DNA of 64,000 nucleotides from Candidatus Latescibacterota bacterium (GTDB lineage Bacteria; Latescibacterota; UBA2968; UBA8231): assembly GCA_007571365.1 (NCBI GenBank), contig RKRN01000055.1, positions 1-64,000 of the forward strand. The letters are read 5' to 3'. The position numbers and the translations under genes are program-made. Shown piece after piece: positions 1 through 9,352 of the stretch. Every line of letters starts with the position of its first letter. The stretch's first letter is position 1. Under the pieces are notes generated by a model that worked only from the letters and a program-made list of their open reading frames with translations, ran no database searches and was not told the DNA's origin.

Positions 1-1440
1 CACCGGAAAAACTGGGGAGCGGCGGGCGGGCTGGCCTTGGGGATCGCCGCGCTGCTGCTGCCCGCCCTCCTGGGGTCGGCTTGGACGCCAAAATTTGCCG
101 AGCTTGGGCTGGCCGAGGGCTTCGGCCGGCTCTATGCCCTCTGGCAAGGGATTGAGTTCCTGCCGGACCGCGACCCCTACTATGCGCGTCAGCATTCCAG
201 TCTGCTTGCGGCGTTATTGTGGAAAGCCGGGCTGGCCTTTCCCTTCGGCCTAGTGGCCCCGCTGGCCTTGGTGGGCATCCTCTCGCGCCTCCGCGTCGAG
301 CGCCAGCCGGTCGAGACCGCGCTGCTCCTGTTCGTCGGATGTTTCGCGGTGCAGGCCCTGCTCTTCTCGCCGGCCGACTCGACCGCACGGGCCCCGGCTG
401 TACCGGCGTTGCTGATCTTTGCGGCCAGCGGCGTGGCGGCTATGGGTGCCCGGCCGCCGCGGTCGGCACTGGCTGTCGGTGCGGCCGGCCTGCTCCTAGC
501 CATCGGCCTCAACGCCGGCGATGTAGGCGCGGCCGGCCGCGCCCGCCAGCACTATTGGCTCGGCTATGGCTTTGAGCAACTCGGCCTGCGCGCCAATGCG
601 ATTCGGGAGTACGAACAGGCCCTGGCGCTAGACGCCGGCCGCCTAGCGACCTACTACGCGCTGGGCGAGCACTACCTAGCCCAAAGCGACAATATCCGCG
701 CCGGTGGCCTCTACGAGCGCCTGCTCCAGCGCTGGCCCGATCAGCACCGGGCACGCCGGGCGCTCGGGGAGGTGTACCTAGCCTCTGGACGGGCCGCGGA
801 AGCAGCGAAGTTGTACCAGGGCCTAATGGACGCGGAGGCCGCCGCGGAGGCCGAGTTGCTACCCATGCTGGGCGAGGCCCTGGTCCGCAGCGGCGATATG
901 GAAGGAGGCATCAGAGCCTACCGCGAGGCCCTGGAGGCGCTGCCGAGCAACGGCGCGGTACGCGGCAAGTTGGCCTTGTTGTACTCGGCCACAGGCCAGC
1001 TCGCCGAGGCGGTGGACGCCTACCGCATCCTGTTCGAGGAGGGCCAAGTGGCCGAATTCGGGCCCCCGCTGGCCGAGGTGCTAATCCGCAGTCGGCGCGC
1101 CGAAGAGGCGGCGGCCGTGCTCGAGCGGGTCCTGCAGGCTGCGCCCGAATCGACTGCGGCTCTGGCACTGCGGGGCAAGCAACTGTTTGAGCAGGGCCGC
1201 TACCGCGCCGCCGCTGTCCACTTCGAGCGGTTGCGCCGGCTTTGGCCGCAGGACTACCGCGTCTATTTCTTTTTAGCCCAGCTCTATGAGCAGCTCGGCG
1301 CAGAGACCAAGGCGGACGACGCCCACGCGCTCTACATCCGCTACCGGCGGCACAAAGAGCGCGAGGAAATACAGGAGCAGATGCAGCGCGTGGGAGAAAC
1401 GATGGCGGAGCAGCTAAAATCCCAACTGGAGCAAAGATAG
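1..1440 (+). CDS. Membrane protein with C-terminal TPR repeats (5' truncated)
   Basis: The reading frame is open from base 1, so the true start lies outside the window. About the first 155 visible residues hold several hydrophobic segments; the remaining ~310 are tetratricopeptide-type helical repeats (for example AIREYEQALALDAG, AIRAYREALEALPSNG), ending in a charged tail. It is a clear paralogue of the intact protein at 12775-14688: both carry 'YYAR..SSLL.ALLW..GLAFPFGLV.PLAL' at the end of the membrane part and then switch to TPRs. By that comparison the missing N-terminus should be a polytopic, GT-C glycosyltransferase-like membrane domain. The stop shares one base with the GTG start of the next gene, so it heads or belongs to the operon of exported proteins that follows. 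Role unknown; TPRs suggest a scaffold for envelope proteins. Confidence 0.75.
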   Translation, partial: HRKNWGAAGGLALGIAALLLPALLGSAWTPKFAELGLAEGFGRLYALWQGIEFLPDRDPYYARQHSSLLAALLWKAGLAFPFGLVAPLALVGILSRLRVERQPVETALLLFVGCFAVQALLFSPADSTARAPAVPALLIFAASGVAAMGARPPRSALAVGAAGLLLAIGLNAGDVGAAGRARQHYWLGYGFEQLGLRANAIREYEQALALDAGRLATYYALGEHYLAQSDNIRAGGLYERLLQRWPDQHRARRALGEVYLASGRAAEAAKLYQGLMDAEAAAEAELLPMLGEALVRSGDMEGGIRAYREALEALPSNGAVRGKLALLYSATGQLAEAVDAYRILFEEGQVAEFGPPLAEVLIRSRRAEEAAAVLERVLQAAPESTAALALRGKQLFEQGRYRAAAVHFERLRRLWPQDYRVYFFLAQLYEQLGAETKADDAHALYIRYRRHKEREEIQEQMQRVGETMAEQLKSQLEQR

Positions 1441-3482
1441 TGCGGAGACCGGGGCTGATGCTGCTGGCACTCGCCTGCGGGCTTTCCACCGCTGCAGCCG
1501 AAGAGGTGCGGTTCGGCCAAGGAGGCAACATCACTTGGCAAGGAGAGGTCTCCGGGTTGTCGGGCGTCTCCACCATCCAGCCCGAATTCCGCCCCGCCCT
1601 CAACCCGAACACCACCGCCATCGGCGTCGCCCCGGACGACCGGATCGAACTGGCGGAGCCCGACTACCCCCAAGCCATGCTGCCCATCCGGTTAGACGAG
1701 GGCGAGAACCTGTCTGCGAGTCTGGTCGCCGAAGGCGGCAGCATTGTCTCCGAAACGGCCGTGGAGATCAACAGAGACGAGCTGGCGGCGATTTTGCAGG
1801 GGCTTCTTTCTCCCGAACCGACGGGCGCGGCTTTCGAGCGCAAAGGCACCAATATCCTCGGCACCCTGCTGACCGTGGACCTCGGAGCCACCGTCGGCGT
1901 CAACCGCATCCGCTTCTTTCCGCGCAACACCTTCCTCCCCGCCCCGACCACGCCGTTCCAGAACGACTTTCTGCGGAGCTTTGAACTGCGAATCCACGAC
2001 GGTTTGCACCTGAACGAAGCCGGGCTGCCGGCCTTGGGGACTTGGGAGTCCTTCCTGACCGTTCACGACAGCAACGATCCGGTGATGGTCGTCGAAATCA
2101 ATCCGCCCCGCTATCTGCGCTTTGTCCGCCTGCGCGCTGCGTCGTCCATACCCTTTGAGATCGAGAAGCTACAGATTTTCGGCGAGGGCTTTTTCCCGAC
2201 CGCCCAGTATCTCTCGCCCATCGTCGATCTGGGCACCCCCAGCAACTGGGGACAAATTCGCTGGACGAGCAACGTGCTGGGAGAGGAGGCCCTCACCGAT
2301 CTCATCGTCCGCACCCGCACCGGCAGCGACGCCACGCCCTTCGTCTACAACCGCACCGAGGTGGGCAACCCCAACGCCGAGGATATACCCTTCTCCATCG
2401 ACAACCCGAGCGAACCTCTTTCCCGGGCGGAGTTTTTCAACCTGCCCGTCGAGGGGACCGCCGCTGATTCTTGGCAGCGCGGGTCTATAAGAGACGACTT
2501 AGACAACTGGAGTCCGTGGTCGCCGCCTTACTCGGCGGCCGCCGGCTCCCGCAACACCTCGCCGGCACCCCGGACCTACTTCCAGTTCCGGGTCGACTTT
2601 CTGAGCCGAGAGCTGCATTCGAGCCAAGTCCTCAACAGTCTAGCCTTTGAGTTCACTAGGCCGGCTCTGGCCGATGCCCTCATAGCCGAGGTCTTTCCGC
2701 GCACTGTGGAGGCCGCTCAGGCCACTGCCTTCGTGTATGCGGTGCGGGCCGAAATGGAACGCAGCGAGCTTCAGGGCTTTAACGGTTTTGAACTATTCAC
2801 GCAGGGACGGGTCGCACAGATCGCACGACTGGAGATCGTGGCCGCCGACGGCCAGAGCCTCTTAGATCACACCTTTGAGACGCCGGATCGCGTAGCGGAC
2901 GAGGGCGCCGCCGCCATCACTTCCATCACCGACGAGGGCTTCGCCGTCCGCTTCCCCCGCATCGATGCGGATGGCACCATACTCAAGATCCACTTCGTCA
3001 ACCGCGTTCTTGCCTACAGCAGTGATTTCGGCGGTCGGGCCTTGGTACATGAAACCGAAGCCTTTCAATGGGTGCAAGCCGGCAATGCAACGGCGCTGGA
3101 TGCAAACGATGCCCACTTCGATTCGGGCATCACCGTCTTGAGTCCGGCCGTGACCCGCACCGGACTGATCGGCAACTTCGCCCTCGACACCCCGGTCTTC
3201 ACGCCCAACGGCGATGGCGCACACGACAGCCTGCGGCTGCGTTTTGAGGTGCTCGCGGTCGTGGGCGAGGCCGATATAAGGGGGACTCTGTTCGATATTA
3301 GCGGCCGGCCGCGGGCGACGCTCTTCGAGCACCGGGGCGGCAACGGCACCTACGCCGAACATTGGCACGGCCGCAACGACCAAGGCCAACTGCTGCCGCC
3401 CGGGATCTATCTCGTGCGACTGGAGGTGGGCGGCGACGCCCGCTCCACCGCAGCTATCCGCTCGGTGGGGATTGCGTATTAA
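1440..3482 (+). CDS. Exported protein with discoidin-like region and C-terminal FlgD-like Ig domain (copy A)
   Basis: 680 residues with a signal peptide (hydrophobic LMLLALACGLS, cleavage near TAAAEE). Around residues 135-250 is a jelly-roll-like stretch ('LLTVDLGATVGVNRIRFFP', 'RYLRFVRLRA', 'EKLQIFGEG') resembling F5/8 type C/discoidin modules. Next comes the block 'GQIRWTSN...VRTRTGS', shared with the two related proteins downstream. The last ~100 residues start at VFTPNGDGAHD and contain WHGRNDQGQLLPPGIYLVRL, the pattern of the FlgD-like Ig domain often found at the C-terminus of secreted proteins. GTG start overlaps the upstream stop by one base; an in-frame ATG at 1458 is an alternative. 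Probably secreted or surface exposed; the molecular function is not known. Confidence 0.75.
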   Translation: MRRPGLMLLALACGLSTAAAEEVRFGQGGNITWQGEVSGLSGVSTIQPEFRPALNPNTTAIGVAPDDRIELAEPDYPQAMLPIRLDEGENLSASLVAEGGSIVSETAVEINRDELAAILQGLLSPEPTGAAFERKGTNILGTLLTVDLGATVGVNRIRFFPRNTFLPAPTTPFQNDFLRSFELRIHDGLHLNEAGLPALGTWESFLTVHDSNDPVMVVEINPPRYLRFVRLRAASSIPFEIEKLQIFGEGFFPTAQYLSPIVDLGTPSNWGQIRWTSNVLGEEALTDLIVRTRTGSDATPFVYNRTEVGNPNAEDIPFSIDNPSEPLSRAEFFNLPVEGTAADSWQRGSIRDDLDNWSPWSPPYSAAAGSRNTSPAPRTYFQFRVDFLSRELHSSQVLNSLAFEFTRPALADALIAEVFPRTVEAAQATAFVYAVRAEMERSELQGFNGFELFTQGRVAQIARLEIVAADGQSLLDHTFETPDRVADEGAAAITSITDEGFAVRFPRIDADGTILKIHFVNRVLAYSSDFGGRALVHETEAFQWVQAGNATALDANDAHFDSGITVLSPAVTRTGLIGNFALDTPVFTPNGDGAHDSLRLRFEVLAVVGEADIRGTLFDISGRPRATLFEHRGGNGTYAEHWHGRNDQGQLLPPGIYLVRLEVGGDARSTAAIRSVGIAY

Positions 3483-3492
3483 CAGGCGTTTT

Positions 3493-6234
3493 ATGGGGCG
3501 TTTTACGCAGAAAAGAGGCCGCGGCATAAGGTCACTGGCGATACCGCGACTCGCTTGTATCTTGCTCGCGGCCGGTTCCGGCCTCGGTCTCGAGCCGGCC
3601 GATGGTCAGATCGACTACGGCGGTCGCCTCGGCCAAGTGCAGGCCGGCCAGCGGAGCTTTGTACCCCATGGGCCCACAACTCTGATGGAGGCCGTCGATC
3701 CGGCCGTGCGCAAATGGTACGTGCCACAGGAGTTGTACTCGCAGTCCAAGTTCTGGCAGTGGGAGACCACCAACTACGCCCGCGAGCTGTACCAAGGCTA
3801 TGTCAACAACACCCTCGAAGGCGACTTCTTCTACGATCTCTACGGCAATCTGCTCACGCGGGGCTGGCTGCTGTACAACACCAACCAGACCAACCCGGTG
3901 GAACGCGGACACGTCGTGTTTGAATCCCGCAACCTGAACGACTGGTTCTCCAACATCGCCATCGCATCCGAGGAGAAGGGTCAGTATCGCTACGCCCTGA
4001 CCGTCGGCCGCGATCTGCGCACGACGCTGACTCCGATGGTCTTTTCAAAACCGCGGTTCAACGGGGTGCAGCTCGATTTGGCTACCGACAAGTACGAGGG
4101 GACGATACTCTATTCACAGGGCGGCATCGGTGGCCAAGCGGACGTGCGACCCCGCACCGACGTCACCACGATCATGGGGGGCCGCTTTGCGACTCAGGTG
4201 GGCGATTTCGTGGAAGTGGGGATTCACATGGCCAACGCCCATCAGTCCAACAGCCTGAACGACCAGCTAATGGACAACCTGCTCTCCGGCTCGCTACCGG
4301 AATCCAAAAACGAGCTGGTTTCCACCATCGAGATCGTCCTGCGCGACGACTCGCCCGCGGACCTGACGAGCGGAGCGTCGTACTTTCCAGCCGGCTCCGA
4401 CATCATCATCACCTATCTCGACGGCACCAAGGATGTCGGCAAGGACATTCGCTTCGCGCCCGTCGTGCAGGGAGGAATTCCCGGGCCGGGTTTCCTCACC
4501 GCCACCGGCAACGACGAGATCCGCCTGACATACGATTTCACCGACCCCTCGTTCGTCGCCCGGGCCCGGGCGGACCGCAGCGAAATCGCCAAGGTCGAAT
4601 TCCGCCTGACTCTGGCCAACGACTACCAGATATGGATGACCTCAGACCGACAGACCAGCCGCAGCGGCGAGCCTGTGCTGCTGATCGTGGAGCGGGCGAG
4701 CGGCCATGTCAGGGACGGCTCCAATCTAGGCGTCGTGCAGTTCGACTACGGTCTGCCCACCGCCACGCACCTGATCGGCAGCAGCCTGAAGGTGAATGAC
4801 GTGTGGGGCTTTGACTTCTACGGCGAATACGACCTAGGGTGGAGCTACCGCAAATACCCCAATCCGCTGGCCGAAAGCCACGAGGTCTCGTCCGGCGTCC
4901 GCGGCCAGCGCGCCCGGCCGGCCTATATGTTGAATCTGAGCAAGCAGGCCCATCCGTTCTTCTTTTTTGGCGAGGCCTACAGCATCGATCCCCTGTACAA
5001 TACCCAGACCTTCGTCGTAGATGCTGACGGCACCATGTTCTACGATGAGGACCGATTGAAGCTAGAGTTGGTCGACGACAACGACGATCAGGACCGCCTC
5101 CCCGACCTATTCCGCCTCGACACCGTAGCCCAAGGCACGGCCGATCCCTTTGCCGCAGAACTGGGTGCTGTCGACTTCCGCGTTTTTCCCGGCTGGGATC
5201 GCAACAACGATTTTATCCCCGACTACAACCAAAACGACAATCGGGCCCAGCCCAATACCATCCCCGACTACGAGGAGCCGTTTCTGCGGTTCGGCACCGA
5301 CCGCCCCGAATTCCTGCTCGGAGTCGACATGAACCACAACTTTTGGGTCGATCGCTTTGAAAACGACGAAGAGCCGGACTACCCCTACCCCCGAGATCGC
5401 CGGGGCTTCAACCTGTTCGGCGGGGTCCATTTGACCGCGGATCTGGAGGTCAAACTCGGCGCACTCCGCGAGGAATCGATTGCCTCCCAACAGCGCAATC
5501 ATAGTAACTACGCGGTGCTGGAATGCGATCGGACCTCGCCGCGTTGGGGGCGGTTGCGCCTCTTGCAAATGTTGGAGTTGGTCCACGACGATATCGCCGA
5601 CCCGCTGCTGCAATGGGCCCCCAACAATTCCCTCGCCGGCGGACGGGTCGTGCGCTTAGCCGATCCGCTGCTGGCCCGAGATGCCTCGATCAACCGTTCC
5701 TTCGTCGGCCACCACTGGCAGAAGGGGCCTTGGTTCGTGCAGAGCAAGTTGAGTTATCTCCGCTTTGACCAGCGGCTGGACGAGTCGGAAAGGCTGCGCC
5801 AGGGCCTCGACGAGTCCGACTTCTTCTTCGGCCTCGTCAACAAGGCCTCCTACCGCTATCATTGGGGGCCCTTGCAACTGGTGCCGCAGTGGAAAAGCGA
5901 ATACATCGACCAGAGTCGCAATCTGTTCAGCGACGAGGAACGCACCACGTTGACCGAGGTGCTTTCCGGCTTGGTGGTCGTGCCGCTGCTGTACGCTACC
6001 ACTTTGCAGGGCGGGGTCGAATACCTCCTTTCTTGGGACTTAGAAGGTCGGACCGCCGATTTCACCACCGCGTCCTACGGCTTGCAGTTTACTAGCACCT
6101 CGGCCTATCAGGGCTATGAGGTGTGGCTCGTCACGAGGTTTGTGGCGGAGCGCACCGACCCGCACGGGGCGGATGCCTTCACGAGGGTGCAATCGTTTAT
6201 CAGCGTATACGCTGGACTGGAAAGGTCGCCATGA
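3493..6234 (+). CDS. Large exported, probable outer-membrane beta-barrel protein with Asp-rich insertions
   Basis: About 913 residues. I chose the ATG at 3493 (AGG six bases upstream) over a TTG at 3472 inside the previous gene. The N-terminus is basic, then hydrophobic (LACILLAAGSGLGL), ending near DGQ as a signal peptide. The body is rich in alternating polar/aromatic strands such as GFDFYGEYDLGWSYRK and PWFVQSKLSYLRF, as in outer-membrane barrels. Between about residues 520 and 640 are acidic runs of the type D-x-N/D-x-D-x-x-P-D (DDNDDQDRLPD, DRNNDFIPDYNQND, DMNHNFWVDRFEND) that look like calcium-binding loops. I do not recognise a named family. It sits between two FlgD-Ig proteins and shares four bases (ATGA) with the next gene, so it is a core member of this operon and may be the barrel that anchors or exports its neighbours. 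Confidence 0.7.
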   Translation: MGRFTQKRGRGIRSLAIPRLACILLAAGSGLGLEPADGQIDYGGRLGQVQAGQRSFVPHGPTTLMEAVDPAVRKWYVPQELYSQSKFWQWETTNYARELYQGYVNNTLEGDFFYDLYGNLLTRGWLLYNTNQTNPVERGHVVFESRNLNDWFSNIAIASEEKGQYRYALTVGRDLRTTLTPMVFSKPRFNGVQLDLATDKYEGTILYSQGGIGGQADVRPRTDVTTIMGGRFATQVGDFVEVGIHMANAHQSNSLNDQLMDNLLSGSLPESKNELVSTIEIVLRDDSPADLTSGASYFPAGSDIIITYLDGTKDVGKDIRFAPVVQGGIPGPGFLTATGNDEIRLTYDFTDPSFVARARADRSEIAKVEFRLTLANDYQIWMTSDRQTSRSGEPVLLIVERASGHVRDGSNLGVVQFDYGLPTATHLIGSSLKVNDVWGFDFYGEYDLGWSYRKYPNPLAESHEVSSGVRGQRARPAYMLNLSKQAHPFFFFGEAYSIDPLYNTQTFVVDADGTMFYDEDRLKLELVDDNDDQDRLPDLFRLDTVAQGTADPFAAELGAVDFRVFPGWDRNNDFIPDYNQNDNRAQPNTIPDYEEPFLRFGTDRPEFLLGVDMNHNFWVDRFENDEEPDYPYPRDRRGFNLFGGVHLTADLEVKLGALREESIASQQRNHSNYAVLECDRTSPRWGRLRLLQMLELVHDDIADPLLQWAPNNSLAGGRVVRLADPLLARDASINRSFVGHHWQKGPWFVQSKLSYLRFDQRLDESERLRQGLDESDFFFGLVNKASYRYHWGPLQLVPQWKSEYIDQSRNLFSDEERTTLTEVLSGLVVVPLLYATTLQGGVEYLLSWDLEGRTADFTTASYGLQFTSTSAYQGYEVWLVTRFVAERTDPHGADAFTRVQSFISVYAGLERSP

Positions 6235-9200
6235 TTCGACGAGCTCAAGCCCTGTGCGGCATTCTCTTGCTGAGCGGCGGCAACCCGCTATGGGCGCAGA
6301 AGGGCTACGACCTGCGCAACGATCAGATCGTCGTCGACCAAGCGCGACACTGGGAGCGGTGGACGATGCCCGCCCACCTCGTCCGCGTCGCGGCGGATGG
6401 CGCGGTGCGGGCGCGGAACTTTCGCACGGTCTATGAGCTGCTGTCCGACCAATCCTTTGGCCGGCCGGTGACCCTCACCCGCTCTGCGCCGCGCATAGCC
6501 AACATGGACAGCACCCTCAGGCTGGACTTCCAAGGCAATTCAGTCGCGGACCTGAGCGGCAATCTCATCTACGACTACCTAGTCCGACCCGGCGCGAGCC
6601 GCGCCGGGTCCAATCCCCACCTCATGCAGCACATCGCCGACGGAGACCCGGACACCTTCTGGGAACCCAATCTCGACGACTCACCCGAAGACTGGTGGGT
6701 CGAAGTGGATTTGGGCCGGCCGGTGCCCTTAGAGCGAGTTCGGCTGTCCTTCGTCGCCGAGGCCCTGGGGGATCCCTTCTACCGGTTCATCCTCCTCCTC
6801 GGGCCGACCCAAGGCAACTACGCGGATGAGACGCCCGGCAACCTGGAGACCTTCATTCCCTTTGAAGGCGTGAACGCGGAGCAACGCACCTTTGTCTTCG
6901 ACGCCGAGCGGGTCAGCGCCGACCTGCCGGCAGACGACCGGGTTGCCCAGACCAGACGCCTGCCCGTCACGGACAGCAACAAGCACTCCAGTGCTTACTA
7001 CGGCGTGGCCGAACCGAGCCCAGAGTGGAACGGCAAGTTGGTCGAAATCATCCGCATCGTGGTCACCGACACCCGCGGGGGCCGCGCCGAGCCAATCAGC
7101 GAGGAGCAATGGCAGGCCCGGCCCGCGGAGGAACGCGGTGCCATCGTGTACTTCCTGAAAGACGGGGACTTTGAGGAGCCAGTGGATGAGGACACCTATT
7201 TCGCCCTGCCCGCAGACCGGCAGGGGCGGCGGGTCCACTATCGCCGCGAGTTGCCGCGCTTGGCCGAGGTAGAGGCCTGGGGTCGGGGAGACGAGATCGG
7301 TATTGAGATACTATCCGGCGGCGGCACGGTGGAGCAGACTTCGACCGGCGGTGCTCCGGCTGCCATGTTCGATGGGAGTTATGGCAGCGCCAATCAGCTC
7401 AGTACCTACCTCATCTCCGCTCCGGGGCAGAACACGCTGACTGTCGATATGGGCGGCACCGTTTGGTTGCAAGAGATTCGGACCATCAGCCAGAATCCGC
7501 CGCGGGGCTACGTCTTGCGCGGCTCGAACGGCACTAGGGACGCGCAGGGGAACCTCCAGTGGGAGCAACTCTCGGCGGTCGAGCGCGAGACCAACGTCGA
7601 CAACGGCTATTTTCGCCTCGTTGCCGATGTGCTAGCACCAGCCCGCCGCGTCCGCTTTCTCGATATGATCGCCTTTGCTCTGCAAGAGGACAGCACCGAA
7701 CTGACCAGCCGCGTCTGGCCGCGGATTCGGCTGATGTGGCTCTTCTCCGAGGGGCCCCCCGCCGAAGTGGTATTGGAATCGGACCTGATCGAACTGCCCG
7801 GCGTGGTCGCCCTCGGCGCCGTTCGCTGGGCGGCCACAGCACCCCCCGGCTCTGAGGTGCAGATTCGCACCCGCACCGGCGACCAGCTAGTGGAGCGCAT
7901 CCGCTACTTCGACAAGACCGGCAACGAAAAGACCAAGTCCCAGCACAGAAGGCTGTCCTTTACCCAGAAAGGCCCTATCGACACGTCGAACGTGGCCGGG
8001 CCGGGCTGGAGCACTTGGAGCAGGAAGTACGAGCGTTCCGGCGATCCGGCCACCTCGCCAGGGCTGCGCCGTTTCCTGAAAATCCAAGTGCGCCTCGTCA
8101 ATCACGACCGCCAAGCGGTGCCGGGCATTGAGCAGATCAGCGTCGATCTGCGGACGCCCGTGGCCCAGCGCCTGGGGGCCGAGGTCTGGCCCGAGCGGGT
8201 GCCGGCCGGTCGGCTCGATACCTTTGAGGTCTTCGTGCAGCCCAGTTTCCTCGAGCAACCCGCCAGTAGCCACAGCCCGGGTTTCGACGAGGTCCTCGTC
8301 AGGGCCGATCCGCCGATCGAGCTCCGCGTGATAGACCTAGCGGTCGGCACCGAGCCCGAACTGTCTGGGAGCGAGCCTGCACAGCTTTTCGAGCGGCCCT
8401 ACCCCGGAGGAATCGAGGCTGCCGATGGCCAAGTCCTGCAGGTACTCAGCGAGGGAGATTCGCTCTGGTTGCGCCTGCCCGCACCGATGCAGAGCGTCCC
8501 CGCGGGGTTGCTCCCGCGCCTCTACTACCGCCAGCTCGACCCCGGCGACGAAGTGCCCACCGGCCTAGACGGCCGGCTGCTAACCACAAACAGCCACAAC
8601 CGATTGCCCGAAAACGAGCGGGGTGCCATTCGCCACTTCCGCCGAGTTGGAGCCGAGCTGGAGGAAGTAGCTAGCAACGCCTACCAGAGCTTATCCGAGG
8701 AGGAGAAGGGCCCGGTGCGCTACTTCCGAGTCGTGACCAGCTTGGGGGAACAGACGGTGTTCACCGCGCTCGGGGATTCCCTAAGCGATAGCCAGTACGC
8801 TCAATTGAGCACCCACGAACGCGGCCGGGTAGTCGGCCTTGGACGGCTGTTGCGCCTGCGCTTCTCGGCGGCCGTGTACCTGCCGAGCACCCAGTTGGAG
8901 GTGGCCGTGCGCCACAGCAGTCTGGCGGTGCTCTGGCAGGGCGCCGCGGACCAAGATGTCACCACCCTGCGCCCGGCAAGCGCCTTGGCCATCCAAGCCG
9001 GGGAAACAGGCGACGTCGTCGCCAATCTCTCCATCACCCCCAACCCCTTTACGCCCAACGGCGACGGCGTCAACGACGAAGCCCAGATCCGTTTTGCCCT
9101 GTTCGCCGTCGCGGTCTCTCGTTCGGTGGCGGTGCGGATTTACTCCCTAGGCGGCGATCTCGTCCGCCGCCTAGATCGCCAGTTGGTAGGCGGTCCACAG

Positions 9201-9335
9201 GTTGTCGCTTGGAACGGCCGCGACGATCGCGGGGGCTTGGTGGCCCCCGGCCTCTACCTCTGCCAAGTCGGCGCGGCAGCGGATGCCAAAGCCGGAAGGC
9301 GCAAACGTGATCGCGTGATCGCCGTAGCGTATTGA
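6231..9335 (+). CDS. Giant exported protein with discoidin-like region, ERG-type short repeats and FlgD-like Ig domain (copy B)
   Basis: About 1034 residues from the ATG at 6231, which has GGAAAGG just upstream, overlaps the previous stop as ATGA and gives a clean signal peptide (AQALCGILLLSGGNPLWAQ). The more upstream GTG at 6123 lies inside the preceding gene and is rejected. Around residues 125-190 is a discoidin-like stretch ('DGDPDTFWEP', 'WWVEVDLGRPVPLERVRL'). Five copies of a short motif of the form L/P-x-x-E/D-E-R/K-G-x-x-x-Y/H-F-R occur, two near residues 290-340 and three near 785-870. The middle carries the 'VRWA...IRTRTGD' block shared with copies A and C. The C-terminal ~95 residues start at PFTPNGDGVND and include AWNGRDDRGGLVAPGLY, a FlgD-like Ig domain. 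Presumably secreted; function unknown. Confidence 0.75.
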   Translation: MIRRAQALCGILLLSGGNPLWAQKGYDLRNDQIVVDQARHWERWTMPAHLVRVAADGAVRARNFRTVYELLSDQSFGRPVTLTRSAPRIANMDSTLRLDFQGNSVADLSGNLIYDYLVRPGASRAGSNPHLMQHIADGDPDTFWEPNLDDSPEDWWVEVDLGRPVPLERVRLSFVAEALGDPFYRFILLLGPTQGNYADETPGNLETFIPFEGVNAEQRTFVFDAERVSADLPADDRVAQTRRLPVTDSNKHSSAYYGVAEPSPEWNGKLVEIIRIVVTDTRGGRAEPISEEQWQARPAEERGAIVYFLKDGDFEEPVDEDTYFALPADRQGRRVHYRRELPRLAEVEAWGRGDEIGIEILSGGGTVEQTSTGGAPAAMFDGSYGSANQLSTYLISAPGQNTLTVDMGGTVWLQEIRTISQNPPRGYVLRGSNGTRDAQGNLQWEQLSAVERETNVDNGYFRLVADVLAPARRVRFLDMIAFALQEDSTELTSRVWPRIRLMWLFSEGPPAEVVLESDLIELPGVVALGAVRWAATAPPGSEVQIRTRTGDQLVERIRYFDKTGNEKTKSQHRRLSFTQKGPIDTSNVAGPGWSTWSRKYERSGDPATSPGLRRFLKIQVRLVNHDRQAVPGIEQISVDLRTPVAQRLGAEVWPERVPAGRLDTFEVFVQPSFLEQPASSHSPGFDEVLVRADPPIELRVIDLAVGTEPELSGSEPAQLFERPYPGGIEAADGQVLQVLSEGDSLWLRLPAPMQSVPAGLLPRLYYRQLDPGDEVPTGLDGRLLTTNSHNRLPENERGAIRHFRRVGAELEEVASNAYQSLSEEEKGPVRYFRVVTSLGEQTVFTALGDSLSDSQYAQLSTHERGRVVGLGRLLRLRFSAAVYLPSTQLEVAVRHSSLAVLWQGAADQDVTTLRPASALAIQAGETGDVVANLSITPNPFTPNGDGVNDEAQIRFALFAVAVSRSVAVRIYSLGGDLVRRLDRQLVGGPQVVAWNGRDDRGGLVAPGLYLCQVGAAADAKAGRRKRDRVIAVAY

Positions 9336-9352
9336 GGGATCAGGTGAAGACT

